In this document: positions 7,131 to 12,524 of the stretch, piece after piece
Layout of the letters: each line of letters begins with the position of its first letter
Numbering within the stretch: position 1 is the first letter of the stretch
Source of the DNA: Bacteroidales bacterium
GTDB lineage: Bacteria > Bacteroidota > Bacteroidia > Bacteroidales > UBA1556
Reading direction: 5' to 3'
DNA length: 12,524 nt
NCBI GenBank assembly: GCA_023145955.1
Contig: JAGLDA010000042.1
Span: 1-12,524 of the forward strand
Made by a program: the position numbers and the translations under genes
Notes under the pieces: generated by a model
The model's input: the letters and a program-made list of their open reading frames with translations, nothing else
Told to the model about the DNA's origin: nothing
The model's database searches: none

Positions 7131-7158
7131 TTTTTTAAGCGTCAATTAGTAGTGACAC
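7131..7158 (+). repeat. 28-bp dispersed repeat, copy 2
   Basis: Matches 4197-4224 at 24 of 28 bases. Here it lies just inside the left arm of the 340-bp inverted-repeat element and forms one arm and loop of a 10-bp hairpin (7135-7162); the first copy cannot form that hairpin. Confidence 0.6.
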
Positions 7159-7356
7159 TTAAGTAAATTGAGATTATGTTTATTATAAAATACTGAAAAA
7201 GAAATTATTCTAGGCTATTATCTATCATCATATTTAATATACGCTTGAAAGTAGGCAATTTAATACTAGAAGCAATTTTTTTTTAGACGCTGATTATTAC
7301 CAGCCTACCATCCCTATCGGGAGGCAATCCGTCAGGCAGGTGGTTTTATATGATTT

Positions 7357-7380
7357 ATTTCAGCAAAGCTGAAATCTTTT
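7357..7380 (+). terminator. Terminator-like hairpin within the repeat element
   Basis: ATTTCAGC-AAA-GCTGAAAT (7357-7375) is a perfect 8-bp stem followed by CTTTTT, and so could end plus-strand transcripts coming from gldI about 360 bases upstream. The flanking TATGATT/AATCATA pair extends it. It may just be part of the repeat. No minus-strand terminator for the DUF1573 gene was found. Confidence 0.35.
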
Positions 7381-7483
7381 TAATCATAATTAATCTGTGC
7401 AATCTGCGTCTAAAAGTTATTATCGTCATGTACTGAGGTTTGCAACATTAATCATTCTCCGGATTACTATCGGGACCCAATTC

Positions 7484-8563
7484 CTATTTTATCTCCCCTT
7501 TAATAGTTAATGAAATTTGAGGATTTTTCGGGTCATTTGTTATTATTGTAATTGTTTTATGTTGGCGACCTTTTCTTCCTCTAGTATTAAAAACGGCTTC
7601 TATAGAACCACCTTTATTTTTCTTAAAGCTTTTTGCATCTAATTTTGTAGTAGTACAACCGCAGCTAGTTTTAACTTTAAGAATATTAAGAGTTTTTTTG
7701 CCTTCATTTGTGAAATCAAAGTTGTGCTTTATTACTGTGCCAGGTGCTACTGTGCCAAAATCAAAAGTAGTTTGTAGGAAAGATATTTTTGGAGCCTTTT
7801 TAAGATCACGCTCACTCATGTTGGAGAAGTCTTGAGATATTCGTGCGCTAATATTAAGCGTTTTCATAGGTTGCTTATTATCGTTTGTACGAATAATGAT
7901 TCTGTCGTAAACTAAACCATAATCATTTTTCTTGCTACCATCATATGTAACAATGATATACGCCTCACCTTTTTCTTTAATTTTAGGAGTAGAACACTTT
8001 ACTGTTAGGTGTGGAGGTAATTGCTCAAACGATACATCCATAGGATGACTCCAATCATTAAAAATTTTCATGCTATCTATACGAGTATCTGTTGTGAGCA
8101 TTTTGTTGAATGCTAGGTGATTCGACTGTAATCTTAAATGACCTATAGATGTTGGGTAGATATCTGCCTTTCCGTGTTGTTTTGGGATTACAAAGCCTTT
8201 TACAAAAAGTATTGTATGAGGCTTGTCAGGATTATTTATTGTTACAGTAATAGATTTTCTAAAAGTTGATGGTCGGTTTGTAGTGGTATAAGTTACTTTT
8301 ATTTTGCCACTTTTGCCTGGCTTGATTGTGTTGTGAGGATATTCGGAAGCTGTGCATCCACAACTAGTTTTAACTTTCAATATTTTCAAGTCTCCCTTAC
8401 CAACATTAGTAAATTCGAATTCGTAATCAACTTTTTTCAACTCTTCACGTATTTTACCAAAGTCGTGAGTAGTTTTGTTAAATTTAATCTCTCCAACTTG
8501 CGAAAAACTAGTAATACTTAGGAGTAAAATAAAAATTATTAAGCTGCTTTTAATTGCTTTCAT
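7484..8563 (-). CDS. Secreted protein with two DUF1573 domains
   Basis: A 359-residue exported protein: signal peptide at residues 1-22 (ending ITSFSQ, no lipobox Cys), so periplasmic or surface-released. An N-terminal DUF1573 domain (about 26-125) opens with FNKTTHDFGKI and carries SCGCT (Cys68, Cys70); a C-terminal one (about 257-359) opens with FLQTTFDFGTV and carries SCGCT (Cys301, Cys303). The two share the segment LKVKTSCGCT exactly, which indicates internal duplication. The middle (about 130-250) looks like a degenerate Ig-like beta sandwich of the same general kind, without the Cys motif. DUF1573 proteins are abundant in Bacteroidota and of unknown function; the fold is thought to be Ig-like. 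The protein ends with the domain, with no type IX sorting tail. Its gene is monocistronic, convergent with gldI and divergent from secDF, with its own promoter box. Confidence 0.87.
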   Translation of the reverse strand: MKAIKSSLIIFILLLSITSFSQVGEIKFNKTTHDFGKIREELKKVDYEFEFTNVGKGDLKILKVKTSCGCTASEYPHNTIKPGKSGKIKVTYTTTNRPSTFRKSITVTINNPDKPHTILFVKGFVIPKQHGKADIYPTSIGHLRLQSNHLAFNKMLTTDTRIDSMKIFNDWSHPMDVSFEQLPPHLTVKCSTPKIKEKGEAYIIVTYDGSKKNDYGLVYDRIIIRTNDNKQPMKTLNISARISQDFSNMSERDLKKAPKISFLQTTFDFGTVAPGTVIKHNFDFTNEGKKTLNILKVKTSCGCTTTKLDAKSFKKNKGGSIEAVFNTRGRKGRQHKTITIITNDPKNPQISLTIKGEIK

Positions 8564-8602
8564 CTGTATGTTTTTTTATTTGATTTTTAAATTTCGTATC
8601 CG

Positions 8603-8610
8603 CAAATGTA
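8603..8610 (-). promoter_or_regulatory. -7 box for the DUF1573 gene
   Basis: Read on the minus strand this is TACATTTG, a full match to TAnnTTTG, 40 bases upstream of the ATG at 8561-8563. The -33 region (about 8631-8634) is poor. Predicted leader about 35 bases. Confidence 0.55.
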
Positions 8611-8824
8611 CATCATTTTGATACGTTATTGTAAGTGTATAATATTAATAAATGACATAATTGTGTATAGCTTAATAGAAGGTGTGTTGATATTTGCTAT
8701 TTGTACCGCTTTTATTGTTGGTTTTTTACAAAAAAACAGAAGCATAATACGCCGAATAATTAACACTATTTAAGAAGGGTAAAAATGCTAATAGACTAAT
8801 AATGTATCTTATCTCTTTAAAAAC

Positions 8825-8846
8825 AAGTGTTTGCGAGCACTTTTTT
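8825..8846 (+). terminator. Orphan terminator-like hairpin upstream of secDF
   Basis: AAGTGTT (8825-8831) pairs with AGCACTT (8836-8842), with one G-U pair and a TGCG loop, and is followed by T6-C-T4. The complement strand also has a T run after the hairpin (GTTTTT), so it could act in both directions. No annotated gene ends here. It may terminate a short unrecognised transcript from 8600-8820 or insulate the secDF promoter. Confidence 0.45.
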
Positions 8847-8861
8847 CTTTTAAAATACACC

Positions 8862-8892
8862 TTGTATTATTCATTAGGTTATTCTAACTTTG
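8862..8892 (+). promoter_or_regulatory. secDF promoter (TTG, 20-base spacer, TAACTTTG)
   Basis: The best promoter in the window: -33 TTG at 8862-8864, exactly 20 bases, then TAACTTTG at 8885-8892, a full match to the Bacteroidota TAnnTTTG -7 consensus. It lies 49 bases before the secDF ATG and just after the orphan hairpin. Confidence 0.7.
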
Positions 8893-8941
8893 CGCTCTTA
8901 TTTTTAAGTACAATTATTTAAGTAAATTAATTTTTTATCCT

Positions 8942-11900
8942 ATGCAAAATAAAGGCGCTATTAGACTTTTAGCAATCTTGTTTGCTCTGGTATCTTTGTA
9001 TCAGTTATCATTTAGCTATTTTACTTCTAGAGAACAGAAGAAAGCTGTTGAATATTCAAACGGCCCAGCAGTTCTTAACGAAGCAAAAGCTATAGCAGAA
9101 CGTACAAATAGACCAGAGAATTACTTTATTGACTCACTGAAGAAAACTTCAGAAACTTATTATTTAGATTCAATTGCCAACGAAGAAATATATAGCTTTG
9201 GCTTTTTTGGATATACTTATAAAGAGTGTAAAGAAAGAGAGATTAACCTAGGTCTAGACCTAAAAGGGGGAATGAATGTAACCCTTGAGGTTTCGGTACA
9301 AGATGTTGTGATAGCTATGGCTGGAAGCAACAAAATCGACCCACATTTTACAAAAGCAATTTCTGATGCTTTAAAAGCACAACAAAATTCGCAAGACGAT
9401 TTCATCACACTTTTTTATCAAGCATGGCAGCAAGATAATCCAGGATTAAACTTGGCCTCTATCTTCGCTACTGTTGAGCTTAAGGACTTAGTTGCTCCGA
9501 ACTCAACCGATGAAGAGGTATTGAAAGTTCTTCAGGATCAAGCTACTGCAGCTATTGGTAATACTTTTGATATTTTAAGCAAACGTATTGACCAATTTGG
9601 TGTTGCTCAGCCTCGTATCCAAAAGATGCAAAATGGACGTATCCTTGTGGAGCTTCCAGGTGTGAAAGACCCTCGTCGTGTTCGTAAGATTCTACAGTCA
9701 ACTGCTCGTTTGGAGTTCTGGGAAACTTATAACTTTAATAATCCAAAAATCTTTAATGCTCTAACTGAAGCTAATGCTGTTACTGAAAAGTATTATGCAG
9801 TTTCTAAAGGTGATGCTGCTGTTGAGGAGAAAGTTGAAAACCAAGTTGATACTAATACCGACGCTGAAGAGGCTGCTATTAGTACCGAAGAAAATACTGA
9901 TTCTACGGAATTAGCTCTAGGCGATGAGTCTGAGCTAAACCTAGATGCTGAAGCTACTGACGATGAGTTAGCTGTTTCAGATGAAAATGCAGTAAGCTTA
10001 TTTAAGTACTTACGTCCTAACTTTAGCCAAGGTGCTGATGGAAAATGGTATCCAGGTAATGGTGCTGTTATGGGTACAGCTATGGTACGTGATACAGCTC
10101 GTGTAAACACGATGCTTAAGCTTGCGCAAGTTAAAGGTCTTTTTCCTCGTGATATGAAATTACTTTGGGGTGTTAAACCTCCAAAATATATGAAGACTAG
10201 CACAGGAATGCAAATTAATGCTCTTGAGCTTTTTATTCTTCAAGTCAAATCTCGTGATGGTGAACCTCCTTTGGATGGTGAAGTTATTACTGATGCACGT
10301 CATGATTATTCTCAAACAGGTGTTGTGGAAGTAAATATGCAGATGAACTCTGAAGGAGCTCATATCTGGAAAAACCTTACTCACGATAACCTTAAAAAAT
10401 CTATAGCTATTGTTCTTGATAATTATGTTTATTCTGCACCTACTGTTCAGTCAGAAATTGCAGGTGGACGTTCGCAAATTACAGGAAACTTTACTGTTGA
10501 AGAGGCTAGTGACCTTGCAAACGTTCTAAAAAGTGGTAAACTTCCGGTTCCTGCTCATATTATTGAAGAGGCTATAGTTGGCCCTTCGCTTGGTAAGGAA
10601 GCTGTAACTCACGGTTTATGGTCGTTTATTGGTGCTTTTGTTTTAGTACTAGTGTATATGGTGTTCTTTTATAATAAGGCTGGTTTAATTGCCGACCTTG
10701 CACTTATAGCAAATATGTTCTTCTTATTTGGTGTTCTTGCTTCGCTTCAAGCGGTTCTTACTTTGCCAGGTATTGCTGGTATCGTGCTTACTCTTGGTAT
10801 GGCAGTGGATGCTAACGTAATTATATTTGAACGTATTAAAGAAGAAATTAGAGCTGGTAAAGGTATTCGCCTTGCAATTAGCGATGGTTATAAAAATGCT
10901 TACTCAGCAATTATTGATGGTAACGTTACTACCTTAATTACAGGTATTGTATTATTTGTATTTGGATCAGGTCCGGTACAAGGTTTTGCTACTACTCTAA
11001 TTATAGGTATTATTACTTCTTTATTCTCAGCGATATTTATATCTCGTTTAGTCTTTGGTTGGTTACTTGATAGGAATAAAACAATTTCTTTCTCTAATAA
11101 GATGACTGCTAACTTCCTTGCAAATGCTAACTTTGATTTTATAGGCTTCCGTAAGAAAGCATATATTATATCAGGTACAGTAATTATTATTGGAATAGCA
11201 AGTTTGGCTTTTAAAGGTTTAAATTATGGTGTTGATTTCTCTGGAGGTCGTACTTATGTTGTTCGTTTCGATAATGCTGTAAATAGCGTTGATGTAGCAA
11301 ACGATCTTAAAACTAAGTTTATTGATGCTAATGGTAAAGAAATTCGCCCTGAGGTAAAAACTTTTGGTCCTGTATCACAGGTTAAAATTACAACTAAGTA
11401 TTTGATTGACTCTAAAGATATAACCACTGATTCTATAGTAGATCGTGCTGTATTTGAGGGTCTGAAGAATCATTTTGTAAAAGAGATTTCTTATGAAGAA
11501 TTCGCTTCTTCTGATGATTTTAAATCTATGGGTTTAATGAGTTCTCAAAAGGTAGATCCTACTATTTCTGATGATCTTGTATATGAGGCTTATGGTGCTT
11601 TATTCTTTGCTCTTATAGCTATATTCCTTTATATTGCACTGCGTTTCCGTAAGTGGCAATATGGTTTAGGAGGCTTAGCAGCATTGGTTCACGATAGTTT
11701 AATTGTTGTTTCAGTTTATTCTATATTCTCAGGAATTCTTCCTTTCGATATGGAGGTTGATCAAGCATTTATTGCGGCTATACTTACTATTATTGGTTAT
11801 TCTATCAATGATTCGGTAATTATATTTGACCGTATTCGTGAGATGGTAGGTATGCACCCTAAACGTTCTATTAAAGAGAATATGAATGTTGCTCTTAATA

Positions 11901-12130
11901 GCACATTATCTCGTACTGTAAATACTTCTGGTACTACAATCGTAGTATTGCTTACTATCTTTATTTTTGGTGGTGAAGTAATTAGAGGTTTTGCTTTTGC
12001 TCTACTTCTAGGAGTTATTGTCGGTACTTATTCTTCAGTATTTGTTGCAAGTCCTGTAACTTATGAAACATTGAAGAAAGATGACGATGCTCGTTTAGAA
12101 GCTAAGAAAGCTAAGAAAAAGAAAAAGTAA
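8942..12130 (+). CDS. secDF: Protein translocase subunit SecDF, fused SecD-SecF
   Basis: A 1062-residue inner-membrane protein that uses the proton gradient to pull Sec substrates into the periplasm. SecD half (about 1-710): TM1 at 7-28, LGLDLKGGMNVTLEV from about 101, the P1 periplasmic domain with VELPGVKDPRRVRKIL, then TM2-6 from about 560, including GMAVDAN with Asp623 and Arg631 (ERIKEE). SecF half (about 725-1062): FDFIGFRKKAY, LNYGVDFSGGRTYVV, and YSINDS with Asp957. Asp623 and Asp957 match the proton-relay aspartates of the family. Residues 294-351 are a low-complexity acidic insert (21 Asp/Glu in 58 residues) in P1; such inserts occur in Bacteroidota SecDF and account for the size above the usual 740-850. 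The C-terminus is a cytoplasmic Lys-rich tail (KKAKKKKK). Single-gene unit with its own promoter and terminator. The fusion is ordinary for this phylum; reading frame intact. Confidence 0.97.
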   Translation: MQNKGAIRLLAILFALVSLYQLSFSYFTSREQKKAVEYSNGPAVLNEAKAIAERTNRPENYFIDSLKKTSETYYLDSIANEEIYSFGFFGYTYKECKEREINLGLDLKGGMNVTLEVSVQDVVIAMAGSNKIDPHFTKAISDALKAQQNSQDDFITLFYQAWQQDNPGLNLASIFATVELKDLVAPNSTDEEVLKVLQDQATAAIGNTFDILSKRIDQFGVAQPRIQKMQNGRILVELPGVKDPRRVRKILQSTARLEFWETYNFNNPKIFNALTEANAVTEKYYAVSKGDAAVEEKVENQVDTNTDAEEAAISTEENTDSTELALGDESELNLDAEATDDELAVSDENAVSLFKYLRPNFSQGADGKWYPGNGAVMGTAMVRDTARVNTMLKLAQVKGLFPRDMKLLWGVKPPKYMKTSTGMQINALELFILQVKSRDGEPPLDGEVITDARHDYSQTGVVEVNMQMNSEGAHIWKNLTHDNLKKSIAIVLDNYVYSAPTVQSEIAGGRSQITGNFTVEEASDLANVLKSGKLPVPAHIIEEAIVGPSLGKEAVTHGLWSFIGAFVLVLVYMVFFYNKAGLIADLALIANMFFLFGVLASLQAVLTLPGIAGIVLTLGMAVDANVIIFERIKEEIRAGKGIRLAISDGYKNAYSAIIDGNVTTLITGIVLFVFGSGPVQGFATTLIIGIITSLFSAIFISRLVFGWLLDRNKTISFSNKMTANFLANANFDFIGFRKKAYIISGTVIIIGIASLAFKGLNYGVDFSGGRTYVVRFDNAVNSVDVANDLKTKFIDANGKEIRPEVKTFGPVSQVKITTKYLIDSKDITTDSIVDRAVFEGLKNHFVKEISYEEFASSDDFKSMGLMSSQKVDPTISDDLVYEAYGALFFALIAIFLYIALRFRKWQYGLGGLAALVHDSLIVVSVYSIFSGILPFDMEVDQAFIAAILTIIGYSINDSVIIFDRIREMVGMHPKRSIKENMNVALNSTLSRTVNTSGTTIVVLLTIFIFGGEVIRGFAFALLLGVIVGTYSSVFVASPVTYETLKKDDDARLEAKKAKKKKK

Positions 12131-12150
12131 TTTTCTTAATTGATATAATG

Positions 12151-12187
12151 AAGCGCCATTTCGAAAATTTTTCGGAATGGCGCTTTT
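12151..12187 (+). terminator. Rho-independent terminator of secDF
   Basis: AAGCGCCATT (12151-12160) pairs perfectly with AATGGCGCTT (12176-12185); the inner bases (CGAAAA with TTTTTCG) extend the stem. A short T run ends at 12187. It starts 21 bases after the secDF stop codon. Confidence 0.85.
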
Positions 12188-12219
12188 GTGTTATCTGCCA
12201 TATGATTTGGTTTATTTCC

Positions 12220-12251
12220 ATATCAACATATCAACACGTCAACACACCAAC
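12220..12251 (+). repeat. Four tandem 8-bp repeats upstream of the transporter gene
   Basis: ATATCAAC, ATATCAAC, ACGTCAAC and ACACCAAC lie end to end, sharing A-x-x-x-CAAC-type spacing. The array stops 12 bases before the -7 box at 12264, so it covers the -20 to -55 region where the -33 element or an operator would sit. Confidence 0.6.
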
Positions 12252-12263
12252 ACATATTTACTA

Positions 12264-12271
12264 TACTTTTG
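12264..12271 (+). promoter_or_regulatory. -7 box for the 3'-truncated transporter gene
   Basis: TACTTTTG fits TAnnTTTG and ends only 4 bases before ATG 12276. A start of transcription about 7 bases after the box centre would fall at or beside that ATG, implying either a leaderless message or use of the ATG at 12306. No -33 element was recognised; the 8-bp repeats occupy its place. Confidence 0.5.
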
Positions 12272-12275
12272 CTAA

Positions 12276-12524
12276 ATGATTAAAAATATTATCCTTAATA
12301 GAAATATGCTCTTAGTAATGGCAATTGTGCTAGGACTATTTCTTCCTAAATATTCGCTCATTCTAGCTCCATACACTTTTTGGTTATTAGCTTTGGTTAT
12401 GCTATTTTCTCTTTCGGGTTTATCAGCTAAGTCACTTTTTCCCATAAGGTCTGTTATTAAGCCTATGCTAATGGGAGTATTACTTAATCATATAATATTT
12501 GGTATAGTAGTACTTGCTGCTGCA
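12276..12524 (+). CDS. Membrane transporter N-terminus, probably bile acid:sodium symporter (BASS) family, 3' partial
   Basis: An open frame runs from ATG 12276 to the window edge (83 codons, no stop). The start is MIKNIILNRNMLLVMA; hydrophobic segments lie at about 10-23, 28-46 and 62-83, separated by short polar loops (LPKYS; SGLSAKSLFPIRS). The order of a short N-terminal tail, TM1 ending in LGLFLP, TM2 with a small-residue-rich end (LFSLSGLSAKSL) and a basic loop before TM3 resembles the start of BASS transporters, which import organic anions with sodium; the fragment is too short to be sure, and an ACR3- or auxin-efflux-like permease is possible. ATG 12306 (residue 11) is an alternative start that would give a leader of about 30 bases like the other genes here. 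It follows the secDF terminator and so has its own promoter. Confidence 0.6.
   Translation, partial: MIKNIILNRNMLLVMAIVLGLFLPKYSLILAPYTFWLLALVMLFSLSGLSAKSLFPIRSVIKPMLMGVLLNHIIFGIVVLAAA

Larger units (their letters stand above)
7107..7446. repeat. 340-bp non-coding element with nested inverted repeats
   Basis: This fills most of the 490-base gap between the convergent gldI-like and DUF1573 genes. The outer arms, 7107-7128 and 7425-7446, are inverted copies (TTGCAACCTGAGTACATGAC on the left) with one indel and one or two mismatches. Inside are four further inverted pairs: TTAAGCGTCA/TGACACTTAA (7135-7144 and 7153-7162, one mismatch); TTTTAGACGC/GCGTCTAAAA (7281-7290 and 7406-7415); a GC-rich pair (7300-7309 and 7335-7343); and TATGATT/AATCATA enclosing ATTTCAGC/GCTGAAAT (7349-7388). 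No ORF of convincing size is present, nor a clear target-site duplication. The arrangement suggests a MITE or composite REP-like element, possibly several elements layered together. Bases 7163-7280 and 7447-7483 show nothing I can name. Confidence 0.6.
8564..8941. other. Divergent intergenic region between the DUF1573 gene and secDF
   Basis: The 378 bases hold a minus-strand promoter box (8603-8610), an orphan hairpin (8825-8846) and the secDF promoter (8862-8892). A 55-codon ORF (ATG 8606 to TAA 8773) encodes a hydrophobic peptide but overlaps the minus-strand promoter box and has no clear promoter or ribosome site of its own, so it is not called as a gene. The rest, 8640-8820, is AT-rich with no recognised RNA gene. 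Confidence 0.5.

Noticed and set aside
7135..7162. 10-bp hairpin TTAAGCGTCA/TGACACTTAA as a terminator
   Set aside because: On neither strand is it followed by a T tract.
7107..7446. CRISPR array or insertion sequence
   Set aside because: The repeats are inverted and nested rather than regularly spaced direct repeats, no transposase ORF is present, and no target duplication was found.
8606..8773. 55-codon plus-strand ORF as a called gene
   Set aside because: It overlaps the minus-strand promoter box, lacks a matching promoter of its own, and AT-rich sequence yields such ORFs by chance; kept only as a finding.
9821..9994. Frameshift or foreign insertion in secDF
   Set aside because: The frame is continuous, conserved SecD motifs flank it on both sides, and similar low-complexity inserts are known in Bacteroidota SecDF.
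9793..10384. Overlapping minus-strand ORFs opposite secDF
   Set aside because: They lie wholly inside a strongly conserved gene, have Ser/Phe-rich composition typical of the reverse of acidic coding sequence, and show no promoter or family motif.

Overview
The window is strongly AT-rich DNA from a member of the Bacteroidota (class Bacteroidia or a close relative; order not resolved). The evidence is a GldJ-type gliding/type IX secretion lipoprotein, a GldI-type FKBP lipoprotein, a TonB-dependent receptor with an N-terminal carboxypeptidase-regulatory-like domain, a fused SecD-SecF with an acidic insert, lipoproteins whose lipidated Cys is followed by acidic or charged residues, and -7 promoter boxes of the Bacteroidota form TAnnTTTG.

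Layout. (1) 1-1360: 3' part of gldJ (its 5' end lies outside the window) and a strong terminator. (2) 1434-4264: a two-gene unit made of an outer-membrane TonB-dependent receptor and a small lipoprotein, closed by a second strong terminator. The receptor carries a Cys-x-x-x-Met / His-x-Met pair that matches the copper site of the OprC/NosA copper receptors in both motif and spacing. (3) 4266-5250: a single flavin oxidoreductase of the nitronate monooxygenase family. (4) 5428-6993: an nrnA-like DHH phosphoesterase followed 6 bases later by a gldI-like peptidyl-prolyl isomerase. (5) 6994-7483: a gene-free stretch between convergent genes, filled with nested inverted repeats, several of which recur elsewhere in the window. 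(6) 7484-8563, minus strand: a secreted protein with two DUF1573 domains. (7) 8564-8941: a divergent intergenic region with a promoter for each flanking gene and an orphan terminator-like hairpin. (8) 8942-12187: secDF and its terminator. (9) 12220-12524: four 8-bp direct repeats, a promoter box, and the first 83 codons of a membrane protein that looks like a bile acid:sodium symporter (BASS) family transporter, cut by the window edge.

How it fits together. Most genes serve the cell envelope. SecDF drives the late steps of Sec export, which supplies the periplasm and outer membrane with GldJ, GldI, the receptor, the lipoproteins and the DUF1573 protein. GldJ and GldI are components or helpers of the gliding/type IX secretion apparatus. 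The receptor and lipoprotein form a separate uptake or sensing unit, for which copper is the best-supported substrate. No mobile-element genes, CRISPR array, tRNA or rRNA was seen. The least ordinary items are the copper-type receptor site with its uncharacterised lipoprotein partner, and the family of intergenic repeats.
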